8,282 nucleotides of DNA from an uncultured Bacteroides sp. (GTDB lineage Bacteria; Bacteroidota; Bacteroidia; Bacteroidales; Bacteroidaceae): assembly GCA_905197435.1 (NCBI GenBank), contig CAJJYX010000147.1, positions 1 to 8,282 on the forward strand. The letters run 5' to 3'. Both the position numbers and the translations under genes were made by a program. The notes beneath the pieces were generated by a model. That model was not told the DNA's origin. It did not search any database and was given only the letters and a program-made list of their open reading frames with translations. Shown piece after piece: positions 1 to 5,822 of this stretch (positions are counted from its first letter, which is position 1; the number at the start of each line of letters is the position of its first letter).

Positions 1-960
1 ATTCAGCATATTATTGATGAGTGTAGTTGCATAGTTCTGCACCAGATAACCCATGTCACCCTTCTGCTCGTCAGGAGTAGCTTCGTGCTTGTTGAAGATG
101 ATAGCTTGAACATTGGGTTGCTCCTTGTCTTGATAAACCAATACGATAGGTTCCTTATTGTCATTCACCGGATAGTATTCACGTTTGGCGGCATTGGGCT
201 GGGCAGGTATATCGGAAAACATTTTCTTGATTAGGGCTTCGATGGCATCCACATCTATGTCACCGACTACCACAATGCCTTGCAGGTCGGGACGATACCA
301 CTTTTCGTAGTAGTCTCTCAAGGTTTGCGGCTTGAAGTTCATCACGACCTCCATCGTTCCGATGGGGAAACAGGTGGCATACTTCGTTCCTTCGAACATG
401 ACCGGAAGCATTTTCTCTTGGAAACGCTGTATGGCACTCATGCGGGTACGCCATTCTTCGTTGATAACTCCGCGTTCCTTGTCTATCTCCTTCGGGTCCA
501 GAGTCAGGTCGTTGCTCCAGTCGTGCAGAATCAGCAGGCAGGAGTCGATGGCTCCCGGAGTGGTGACCGGCACGTTGGAAATATTGTATACTGTTTCGTC
601 TATGGAAGTATAAGCGTTCAAGTTCTCACCGAATTTCACTCCGATGCGCTCCAGATATTGTTTCAGCGCATCACCGGGGAAGTGGGTTGTTCCATTGAAA
701 CACATGTGTTCCAGAAAGTGGGCAAGGCCGCGTTGGTCAGCTTCTTCCTGAATGGAGCCTACCTTTTGTGCAATGTAGAAGTCGGCCCGATTTGCAGGCT
801 GGCTGTTCTTGCGGATGTAATAGGTCAACCCGTTGTCCAACTTTCCGATGCGGACATTCTTGTCGACCGGGATAGGCGGCATTTGCTGTGCAAAGACCTG
901 CTGAAAATTGCAGCAAAGAATTAATGCTACAATCCATAAACCACGTAATAGATGTTTCAT
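1..960 (-). CDS. Secreted M16 family zinc metallopeptidase, N-terminal part (3' end outside window)
   Basis: The frame is open from an ATG at 960 to the window edge, giving 320 residues of a longer protein. It starts with a signal peptide: basic MKHLLRG, a hydrophobic core to about residue 20, and a likely signal peptidase I cut after VFA (residue 24), so the protein should be exported to the periplasm or outer envelope. The inverted zinc motif HFLEH lies at residues 81-85. ERGVINEE at 162-169 supplies the distal Glu, probably E169 as the third zinc ligand with E162 as the conserved companion. YRPDLQGIVVVGDID at about 222-236 is the usual end of the first M16 catalytic lobe. Family members degrade peptides or process proteins; the substrate cannot be told here. 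Full-length Bacteroidetes members usually have two M16 repeats and about 900 residues, so most of the gene is missing. A 103-base gap separates it from kdsA upstream; I see no promoter box there, so it may be read from the kdsA side. Confidence 0.93.
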   Translation of the reverse strand, partial: MKHLLRGLWIVALILCCNFQQVFAQQMPPIPVDKNVRIGKLDNGLTYYIRKNSQPANRADFYIAQKVGSIQEEADQRGLAHFLEHMCFNGTTHFPGDALKQYLERIGVKFGENLNAYTSIDETVYNISNVPVTTPGAIDSCLLILHDWSNDLTLDPKEIDKERGVINEEWRTRMSAIQRFQEKMLPVMFEGTKYATCFPIGTMEVVMNFKPQTLRDYYEKWYRPDLQGIVVVGDIDVDAIEALIKKMFSDIPAQPNAAKREYYPVNDNKEPIVLVYQDKEQPNVQAIIFNKHEATPDEQKGDMGYLVQNYATTLINNMLN

Positions 961-1063
961 ATTATTATGAATTAAAATTGTTTTTGAACTATCTGTCGGA
1001 CAGCCCTTGGATAAATCACAACTTCCATTGTTTTTTTCGGACTCCATTCCGGATACATGGAAT

Positions 1064-1864
1064 TTATCTGATAGCCTCCCGGATGCGGACCAACTTGGTC
1101 AGCAGGTCTTCCAGCAGGTCGAGTTTCAGCATGTTTGCACCGTCACTCTTGGCTGCGGCAGGATTTTCGTGGGTTTCGATGAACAACCCGTCCACGCCTA
1201 CGGCAACACCGGCTTTGGCTACAGTTTCGATAAGTTGCGGCATACCTCCCGTGACGCCACTGGTCTGGTTGGGCTGTTGCAGGGAGTGGGTTGCATCCAG
1301 GATGACGGGGAAGCCGAAGGTTTGCATTTCGGGAATGCCGCGATAGTCGATGACCAAATCCTGGTAACCGAAAGTCGTTCCGCGTTCCGTAAGCATGACG
1401 TTTTTATTGCCTGCTTCCACAACCTTGTCGGCCGCAAAGCGCATGGCAAGCGGAGAGAGGAATTGTCCTTTCTTGATGTTGATGGTTTTCCCGGTCTTGG
1501 CGGCGGCTACAAGCAGGTCTGTCTGCCGGCAGAGGAAGGCGGGAATTTGCAGGATGTCTACATATTCGGCAGCCATGGTGGCTTCTTCGGCAGCATGGAT
1601 GTCGGTCACGGTAGGTACTCCGAAAGTGTCGTGTACCTTTTGTAGTATTTTCAGCGCTTTTTCGTCACCGATGCCCATAAAGGAATCCAGACGCGAGCGG
1701 TTGGCTTTACGGTACGAACCTTTAAATACATATGGAATTTGCAGCTTCTCGGTGATAGTCACGATACGTTCGGCAATGCGCATTGCCATTTCTTCTCCTT
1801 CAATGACACAAGGACCTGCCAGTAGGAAAAAGTTTCCGGCAGGATTATTCTTTAATTCAATCAT
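1064..1864 (-). CDS. kdsA: 3-deoxy-8-phosphooctulonate (KDO8P) synthase, metal-dependent type
   Basis: This cytoplasmic enzyme condenses phosphoenolpyruvate with arabinose-5-phosphate to give KDO 8-phosphate, the precursor of the KDO sugar that links lipid A to the rest of the lipopolysaccharide. The 266-residue length is normal. Visible family motifs are LLAGPCVIE (14-22), YVFKGSYRKANRS (45-57), TDIHAAEEA (87-95), IPAFLCRQTDLL (107-118), NIKKGQF (129-135) and DATHSLQQPN (190-199). Cys19, His193, Glu229 and Asp240 reproduce the spacing of the four metal ligands known from the Aquifex aeolicus enzyme (Cys11, His185, Glu222, Asp233), so this should be the metal-dependent class, not the E. coli class with Asn at the first position. 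The start ATG is 23 bases after the lipid kinase stop, which indicates co-transcription. Alternatives such as DAHP synthase are excluded by the ANRS and HSLQQPN motifs. Confidence 0.97.
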   Translation of the reverse strand: MIELKNNPAGNFFLLAGPCVIEGEEMAMRIAERIVTITEKLQIPYVFKGSYRKANRSRLDSFMGIGDEKALKILQKVHDTFGVPTVTDIHAAEEATMAAEYVDILQIPAFLCRQTDLLVAAAKTGKTINIKKGQFLSPLAMRFAADKVVEAGNKNVMLTERGTTFGYQDLVIDYRGIPEMQTFGFPVILDATHSLQQPNQTSGVTGGMPQLIETVAKAGVAVGVDGLFIETHENPAAAKSDGANMLKLDLLEDLLTKLVRIREAIR

Positions 1865-1887
1865 AAGTTGTTATCGGTTAAGTATTC

Positions 1888-2814
1888 TCAATTGGGTATA
1901 ATCAATGTTATCGCTTCGTGCAGTACGCTGATGTCCAGTGGGAAATGACGGTCGAGAATACGCCCGTCCAAATCGACAGAGGCATTTTGTGCACGCAGAA
2001 CCTTTACTTTTTGTGTACGGTAGGGCATCACTACCTTATGGTTCAGAATTCGCCCTTGGATAAGCATCCACAGCCCCGACCATAGTTGCAGTAATTCCGG
2101 ACGGTAAATGACGGAAACATCCAGCCATCCGTTATAGGGTACTGCACTCGGCACTTGCCCATATCCCCATGCACTGCCTATGCAGACAGTCATGATACGT
2201 CCGCGTATGTGTTCACCGTTTATCTTGAGATGCATACGGTATAGCTTCCGTTCGAAGATGATGGATAATAATGCCATGAAGTAAGAGAGGAACTTTACTC
2301 CCCAGAAGCGTTTGCATTGGTCGGTGATTTTTACGATACGGGCTCCTAAGCCTATGTTGATGGCATTGAGGAAGTAGCGTGTCAAGTGCTTTTCACCGTC
2401 GTAATAGTAGCAGGTACCCACGTCTATTTTCCGACGGCGGTTGTTGATGATGCAATCCACCGCTTTCTTGTAGTCCGAACTCATTTCCCAATAATTGGCA
2501 AAATCATTTCCGATGCCATTGGGGATAATGCCAATGGCTATGTTTTCTTTGTCCGGGGCGTTGGAAAGCATGATGCCGTTGATGACATCATTCAATGCAC
2601 CGTCACCGCCGACCACAACAATGGTACGGTAACCGTTGTTGGCAAGGATACCTGCCAGGCGCTCTACCGAGCCGAACCCTTCGGACTGCACATAGTCGTA
2701 AGGCACGCCTTTACTGTCCATATATTCTTTGATTTCTTTCCACCGTTTCTGCACTTTCCGTGTTCCGGCCTTGGGGTTGTATATCACTCCCAACTTTTCG
2801 GGTTCTGCACTCAT
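1888..2814 (-). CDS. YegS/BmrU-type lipid kinase (diacylglycerol kinase catalytic domain)
   Basis: This is a 308-residue DAGK_cat family protein that should transfer ATP phosphate to a membrane lipid such as diacylglycerol at the inner face of the cytoplasmic membrane. The N-terminal nucleotide fold shows IYNPKAGTRK (11-20), the signature VVGGDGALNDVINGI (67-81) with GGDG at 69-72, and GIIPNGIGNDFA (95-106), which corresponds to the usual P-x-G-T-GND segment with Ile in place of Thr. The second, beta-rich domain ends in ASVDLDGRIL (278-287), the place of the conserved DGE-type motif. No signal peptide or membrane helix is evident. The ATG at 2814 gives a normal length. It lies between miaA (79 bases upstream) and kdsA (23 bases downstream), which hints at an envelope-lipid role next to the lipopolysaccharide step, but the true lipid substrate (diacylglycerol, sphingoid base or other) cannot be read from sequence. 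Bacteroides make sphingolipids, so a sphingosine-kinase-like activity is a possible alternative. Confidence 0.9.
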   Translation of the reverse strand: MSAEPEKLGVIYNPKAGTRKVQKRWKEIKEYMDSKGVPYDYVQSEGFGSVERLAGILANNGYRTIVVVGGDGALNDVINGIMLSNAPDKENIAIGIIPNGIGNDFANYWEMSSDYKKAVDCIINNRRRKIDVGTCYYYDGEKHLTRYFLNAINIGLGARIVKITDQCKRFWGVKFLSYFMALLSIIFERKLYRMHLKINGEHIRGRIMTVCIGSAWGYGQVPSAVPYNGWLDVSVIYRPELLQLWSGLWMLIQGRILNHKVVMPYRTQKVKVLRAQNASVDLDGRILDRHFPLDISVLHEAITLIIPN

Positions 2815-2871
2815 GAGTCTATGTACGATTTAACTATTTACTATTGAAGATATTCTCTAATTATCAACTCT

Positions 2872-2885
2872 CAATTGCCAATTGC
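2872..2885. repeat. Short AATTG-type tandem repeat in the miaA-lipid kinase gap
   Basis: CAATTGC occurs twice head to tail (2872-2878 and 2879-2885), and the neighbouring bases down to about 2858 continue the theme loosely (TAATTATCAA). Such low-complexity runs are common between Bacteroides genes. No function is inferred. Confidence 0.45.
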
Positions 2886-2893
2886 CAAAAGTA
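2886..2893 (-). promoter_or_regulatory. Possible -7 box for the lipid kinase
   Basis: Read on the minus strand this is TACTTTTG, a match to the Bacteroidetes -7 consensus TAnnTTTG, directly after the miaA stop. It would start a transcript with a leader of about 65 bases ahead of the lipid kinase. No TTTG is found at the usual 19-20 base distance upstream, so it may be weak or a chance match, with the kinase and kdsA served mainly by read-through from miaA. Confidence 0.3.
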
Positions 2894-3814
2894 CTAAATC
2901 TCTTTGAGTTTAGACTTTACAAAAGCAATCTTTTCTTCTATCGGCCATCGGGCATTCATCCAATGGATGGTAAAGCCGCGCCGTTCCATGCCGCGGAACC
3001 AAGTCATCTGGCGCTTGGCAAACTGGTGGATGGCTGTTTCCAGTTGGGTGAACATCTCTTCGTAAGTTAGTTTGTTGATGACGTAAAGCGTCAGATACTT
3101 GTATTCCAGTCCGTAATAGATGAGATCGTCCGGTTGGATACCTTGCTCTATCAAGTGGCGCACTTCATCTACCATCCCTTCTTCCAGACGTTGGTGCAAG
3201 CGGCGGGTGATTTTTTCCCGACGTAGTTCCCGGTCAATATCTATACCTATGATGAGGCTGTTCAGTGATGGAAACGAGCGCTCGTCTACTGGTGTATGGG
3301 CATAATACTCTTCGATTTCAATGGCGCGTATAGCACGTTTGGCAGTGTCCACGTCCGTAGTATTATGCAGACTTTTGTAACCTTTCAGTATGTCGGTCAG
3401 TTCTTCCAGGGATTTGTCCGCCAAGCGTGTACGCAGTTCTTGGTTTTCGGGTACGGGTAGCAGTTTGTACCCTTTCAGCACTGACTCCAGATACATTCCG
3501 GTTCCCCCACATACAACGGGTAGGCAGCCTTTTTGTTTAATAGTCTCGTAAGCGTTCAAGAAATCACGCTGATACTCGAAAACATTGTATTTATAGCCCG
3601 GTTCTGCAATGTCGATGAGGTGATAGGGTATCTGTTTTCCGTCGACGGTATAGTCGGCAAGGTCTTTGCCGGTGCCCAGATCCATCCCCCGGTAGATTTG
3701 CCGTGAGTCGGCACTGATGATTTCCGTATGGAGTTCGGCTGCCAAGGCGGCTGCAAATGGAGTCTTTCCTGAAGCGGTAGGCCCTAATATGGCGATTAAA
3801 TCATAGTCTGGCAT
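2894..3814 (-). CDS. miaA: tRNA dimethylallyltransferase (isopentenyl-tRNA transferase)
   Basis: The enzyme transfers a dimethylallyl group to N6 of A37 in tRNAs that read UNN codons, which stabilises codon pairing. From the ATG at 3814 the protein has 306 residues, the normal family length. It shows the P-loop GPTASGKT (11-18), DSRQIYRGMDLGTGK (36-50), PYHLIDI (63-69), GGTGMYL (103-109), a DVDTAKRAIRAIEI segment that corresponds to the family's R-x-x-RALE region, and KRQMTWFR (267-274) near the C-terminus. The frame can be extended 13 codons to a TTG at 3853, but a Bacteroidetes -7 box lies inside that extension at 3840-3847, so the extension would precede the transcript; the ATG is preferred. 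The segment after LGTGK (DLADYTVDGKQ) departs from the usual AKP-x-x-EE stretch. From memory, Bacteroides genomes often carry two miaA genes, and this may be the less canonical copy. Confidence 0.94.
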   Translation of the reverse strand: MPDYDLIAILGPTASGKTPFAAALAAELHTEIISADSRQIYRGMDLGTGKDLADYTVDGKQIPYHLIDIAEPGYKYNVFEYQRDFLNAYETIKQKGCLPVVCGGTGMYLESVLKGYKLLPVPENQELRTRLADKSLEELTDILKGYKSLHNTTDVDTAKRAIRAIEIEEYYAHTPVDERSFPSLNSLIIGIDIDRELRREKITRRLHQRLEEGMVDEVRHLIEQGIQPDDLIYYGLEYKYLTLYVINKLTYEEMFTQLETAIHQFAKRQMTWFRGMERRGFTIHWMNARWPIEEKIAFVKSKLKEI

Positions 3815-3839
3815 ATATAAGTTCTTGTTAATCTCACTA

Positions 3840-3870
3840 CAAAGATAATGCAAACCGGAGGCAGAATAAA
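3840..3870 (-). promoter_or_regulatory. Promoter for miaA (Bacteroidetes -33/-7 type)
   Basis: On the minus strand TATCTTTG (3840-3847) matches TAnnTTTG exactly and TTTA (3867-3870) lies 19 bases upstream, one base off the -33 consensus TTTG. Transcription would begin near 3832-3835, about 20 bases ahead of the miaA ATG. The boxes lie inside the first copy of the repeat at 3840-3892. Confidence 0.65.
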
Positions 3871-3892
3871 ATGAGCGGGCTTATTTTTTATG
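3840..3892. repeat. Degenerate direct repeat, copy 1
   Basis: It begins with CAAAGATAATGCAAAC, which recurs identically 81 bases later, and ends with a T-run followed by ATG (about 3883-3892), as the second copy does. The middle is diverged. Read on the minus strand the identical block contains TATCTTTG, the -7 box used by miaA. Confidence 0.6.
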
Positions 3893-3920
3893 CCGAGGTG
3901 CAGGTTATCTTCATATAGGG

Positions 3921-3974
3921 CAAAGATAATGCAAACTGGGAGTATAATGGAAATAACTCACTCATTTTTTTATG
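3921..3974. repeat. Degenerate direct repeat, copy 2
   Basis: The same 16-base opening (3921-3936) is followed by diverged sequence and a T7-ATG end like copy 1. It also carries a minus-strand TATCTTTG (3921-3928), but no TTTG stands at the right distance upstream, so it is a weaker promoter candidate. Sequences of this kind seem familiar from other Bacteroides intergenic regions, but I could not check this. Confidence 0.55.
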
Positions 3975-4085
3975 TGATACTCTGGCTTATTTCCTACTTC
4001 GAGGCAGTAAAAGTGAGAAAGGACGTGAAAATGCCCTATTATCTCATTAAAATATGTTATGAAACATGCTTTTTTTCTTGTAAAG

Positions 4086-4116
4086 TTTGTCAGTCTTCCA
4101 AAAGTCCGTACATTTG
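4086..4116 (+). promoter_or_regulatory. Promoter of a small RNA unit (Bacteroidetes type)
   Basis: TTTG (4086-4089), a 19-base spacer and TACATTTG (4109-4116) match both boxes of the Bacteroides consensus at the expected distance. Transcription should start near 4121-4124. An intrinsic terminator lies only about 40 bases further on. Confidence 0.75.
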
Positions 4117-4121
4117 CACTG

Positions 4122-4184
4122 TGTTTTTCATAGTATTAGATTTAAGGTTAACAAAGGTTGGAGTACAGCGGTACTCCTTTTTTT
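4122..4184 (+). ncRNA. Candidate small RNA, about 60 nt, from promoter to terminator
   Basis: The span is set by a consensus promoter ending at 4116 and an intrinsic terminator ending at 4184; the 5' end is an estimate. The body is AT-rich (CATAGTATTAGATTTAAGG and then TTAACAAAGG), has no room for a protein gene and ends in a perfect 7-bp hairpin with seven Ts. The body looks like a sequence that I recall recurring in Bacteroides genomes, and the promoter-to-terminator layout fits how the Bacteroidales-1 RNA motif has been described, but I cannot confirm a match to any RNA family. It could be a free small RNA, or a terminated leader whose read-through product includes the downstream array and operon. 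Confidence 0.6.
4160..4184 (+). terminator. Intrinsic terminator of the small RNA unit
   Basis: GGAGTAC (4160-4166) pairs perfectly with GTACTCC (4171-4177) across the four-base loop AGCG, and seven Ts follow (4178-4184). The hairpin and U-run are textbook form on the plus strand. Confidence 0.85.
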
Positions 4185-4244
4185 ATGCCTATACGTACCG
4201 TCCCCCGTCTCGGGGCACCCGCACCACTCAGAAGCCCGACAGCC

Positions 4245-4430
4245 AACCTCCACTTGAAGAGCATAAACCTCCACTTGACCGTGCCGAAGTTGACAACAGG
4301 ATACTTCAAGTTGACAGGCACTTGTGTTCAAGTTGACAGACACTTGTGTCCAATCTGACAGACACCGGAGTCTGTCGCGACAAACACTGGTGTCTGACAA
4401 ACAGAACACCAGTGCCTGACAAACATGCCG
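4245..4430. repeat. Degenerate short tandem array with 21-22 base units
   Basis: The left part has two 21-base units that share AACCTCCACTTGA (4245-4257 and 4266-4278). The right part is more regular: GGCACTTGTGTT (4317), GACACTTGTGTC (4339), GACACCGGAGTC (4361), AACACTGGTGTC (4383) and AACACCAGTGCC (4405) begin exactly 22 bases apart and are each imperfect or perfect palindromes. The 10-base spacers are CAAGTTGACA or CAATCTGACA on the left, the palindrome TGTCGCGACA in the middle (4373-4382) and TGACAAACA plus one base on the right. No reading frame is kept, since 22 is not a multiple of three. It lies between the small RNA terminator and the operon promoter. It could be an operator array or structured RNA; function unknown. 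Confidence 0.75.
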
Positions 4431-4531
4431 AAAACACCCTTCACCGTCAGCTCTCGAAAAGAAAAGGGAAGACTGATATGCCTGCCAAGGTTTCGACATA
4501 TCCACTCTGTCCCGGCATAATCAAGCTAACG

Positions 4532-4563
4532 TTTGTTTCTGCGCCTGATTTTTCGTATCTTTG
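4532..4563 (+). promoter_or_regulatory. Promoter of the DUF4494-yggS-DHOD-like operon
   Basis: TTTG (4532-4535), a 20-base spacer and TATCTTTG (4556-4563) match the Bacteroides promoter consensus. The start should fall near 4568-4571, leaving a leader of about 70 bases that is A-rich just before the ATG at 4639, in keeping with Bacteroidetes translation starts that do without a Shine-Dalgarno sequence. Confidence 0.8.
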
Positions 4564-4638
4564 TATTGCTTTTGGCGGGCACAAGCACGCACAAAGCAAC
4601 TTAACTAACAATAAATCAACAATTAAAAACAGAAAATT

Positions 4639-5103
4639 ATGGCAATGCATACATGGTTTGAATGTAAGATCCGTTATGAGAAAACAATGGAAAATGGAAT
4701 GAACAAGAAGGTGACCGAACCGTATTTGGTGGATGCCCTCAGCTTTACGGAAGCCGAAGCGCGTATCATCGAGGAGATGACCCCGTTCATTTCAGGAGAA
4801 TTCACCGTATCGGACATCAAACGTGCCAATTACAGCGAATTGTTCCCAAGCGAGGAGGAGGCTGCCGACCGCTGGTTCAAATGCAAACTGGTATTCATCA
4901 CACTGGACGAAAAAAGCGGTGCGGAAAAGAAAACCTCTACCCAAGTATTGGTGCAGGCTGCCGACCTGCGTGACGCAGTGAAGAAACTGGATGAGGGCAT
5001 GAAGGGCACAATGGCCGACTATCAGATTGCATCCGTAGCGGAAACTGCCATTATGGATGTATATCCATACAGTGCGGAGCCGGATGACAAACCTGAAGTG
5101 TAG
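4639..5103 (+). CDS. DUF4494-like protein of unknown function
   Basis: This small, acidic, soluble protein of 154 residues has no signal peptide, membrane helix or recognisable catalytic motif. The sequence, with WFECKIRYEKTMENG (6-20), VTEPYLVDALSFTEAEARI (25-43), ISGEFTVSDIKRANYSELF (51-69) and a WFKCKLVFITLDE strand (83-95), matches what I remember of DUF4494, a family largely confined to Bacteroidetes. The repeated W-F-x-C-K strand openings at about 6 and 83 suggest a fold built from two similar beta elements, which is inference. ATG 4639 is used; an in-frame ATG six bases later is also possible. It follows a clear promoter and lies 35 bases ahead of yggS, so it is probably the first gene of that operon. 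Its role is unknown; the C-terminal tail (SAEPDDKPEV) looks disordered. Confidence 0.85.
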   Translation: MAMHTWFECKIRYEKTMENGMNKKVTEPYLVDALSFTEAEARIIEEMTPFISGEFTVSDIKRANYSELFPSEEEAADRWFKCKLVFITLDEKSGAEKKTSTQVLVQAADLRDAVKKLDEGMKGTMADYQIASVAETAIMDVYPYSAEPDDKPEV

Positions 5104-5138
5104 CACATTACCCCATTAACCCCATAACTCAAAAAAAG

Positions 5139-5804
5139 ATGATTGCAGAGAATTTAAAACAAATACTGAGCGAATTGCCTGAAAAGGTACGGCTGGTGGC
5201 TGTTTCCAAATTTCACCCCAATGAGGCGATAGAAGAAGCATATCGTGCCGGCCAGCGTGTGTTCGGAGAAAGCAAGGTGCAGGAAATGACCGCCAAATAC
5301 GAAAGTCTTCCCAAAGACATAGAATGGCATTTCATCGGGCATCTGCAAACAAACAAGATAAAGTATATCGTGCCTTATGTGGCACTGATTCACGGCATAG
5401 ACTCCTACAAGCTATTGGCCGAAGTGGACAAACAAGCAGCCAAAGCCGGGAAAACCGTCAACTGCCTATTGCAGCTTCACATTGCCAAGGAAGAGACCAA
5501 GTTTGGATTCAGCTTTGACGAATGCCGGGAAATGTTGGAGGCCGGTGAGTGGAGAGGACTCAAGCATATCCGGATATGCGGATTGATGGGCATGGCCACA
5601 AATACAGACAATGCCGAACAAATCAAAACTGAGTTTTGTTCTTTAAGTAGCTTCTTCAATGAAGTGAAAGCCAAGTGGTTTGCCGATACAGAGTCATTCC
5701 GGGAGCTGTCCATGGGAATGTCCCACGACTACCACGAGGCCATTGCAGCCGGAAGCACCTTGATTCGTGTAGGAAGCAAAATCTTTGGAGAAAGAAACTA
5801 TTAA
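5139..5804 (+). CDS. yggS: YggS/PROSC-family pyridoxal phosphate homeostasis protein
   Basis: This is a 221-residue single-domain TIM-barrel protein that binds pyridoxal 5'-phosphate without known enzyme activity and keeps free PLP and amino-acid pools in balance in the cytoplasm. The PLP-binding lysine is K24 in VRLVAVSK (17-24). Further family motifs are FGESKVQE (42-49; the usual form is FGENYVQE), WHFIGHLQTNK (63-73), SMGMSHDYHEAI (191-202) and GSTLIRVGSKIFGERNY (205-221), which includes the phosphate-binding region. The length fits the bacterial family (about 220-235). The Asn-Tyr to Ser-Lys change in the second motif is the only departure that I see. It is 35 bases after the DUF4494-like gene and 18 bases before the DHOD-like gene, so co-transcription is likely. 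Confidence 0.95.
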   Translation: MIAENLKQILSELPEKVRLVAVSKFHPNEAIEEAYRAGQRVFGESKVQEMTAKYESLPKDIEWHFIGHLQTNKIKYIVPYVALIHGIDSYKLLAEVDKQAAKAGKTVNCLLQLHIAKEETKFGFSFDECREMLEAGEWRGLKHIRICGLMGMATNTDNAEQIKTEFCSLSSFFNEVKAKWFADTESFRELSMGMSHDYHEAIAAGSTLIRVGSKIFGERNY

Positions 5805-5822
5805 CCATAAAAGTTCATTATC

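Larger units (their letters stand above)
3815..4638. other. Gene-free region between divergent miaA and the DUF4494-like gene
   Basis: About 820 bases contain no credible protein gene; the open frames crossing it run through promoters, a terminator and short repeats and resemble no family. In order it holds the miaA promoter, two copies of a promoter-bearing repeat, an AT-rich stretch with no clear signal (3975-4085), a promoter-terminator small RNA unit (4086-4184), a short-repeat array with a 22-base palindrome series (4245-4430), a featureless stretch (4431-4531) and the promoter of the plus-strand operon (4532-4563) with its A-rich leader. Confidence 0.75.

Noticed and set aside
280..924. 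214-codon plus-strand frame
   Set aside because: It is antisense to the clearly coding M16 peptidase and shows no family features; it is a shadow of codon use on the other strand.
912..960. Lipoprotein signal in the M16 peptidase (LILC near residue 16)
   Set aside because: The residues before Cys do not fit the lipobox, and a good signal peptidase I site (VFA) lies further on.
993..1003. CTGTCGGACAG palindrome between kdsA and the M16 gene
   Set aside because: The arms leave no usable loop at full pairing and no T-run follows on the minus strand, so it is not a terminator; a binding site cannot be supported.
1007..1645. 212-codon plus-strand frame opposite kdsA
   Set aside because: It is antisense to a full, motif-complete KDO8P synthase, without homology features or a promoter.
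4054..4076. Terminator-like hairpin before the small RNA promoter
   Set aside because: The stem is only five AT-rich pairs (ATGTT with AACAT) and two bases separate it from the T-run; too weak to call.
4203..4215. CCCCG/CGGGG hairpin just after the small RNA terminator
   Set aside because: The five-pair stem has no T-run on either side and no gene that it would end; recorded only as a possible local fold.
3890..4336. 148-codon open frame on the plus strand in the gene-free region
   Set aside because: It runs across the small RNA promoter, its terminator hairpin and the short repeats, has no plausible start signal and resembles no protein family.
4245..4430. CRISPR array
   Set aside because: The repeat unit is only 21-22 bases, spacers are 10 bases and similar to each other, and no cas gene is near.
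4128..4505. 125-codon minus-strand frame with repeats such as QVEVYALQVEVG
   Set aside because: The peptide repeats reflect the 21-base DNA units; the later units are 22 bases and break the frame, so coding is not maintained.
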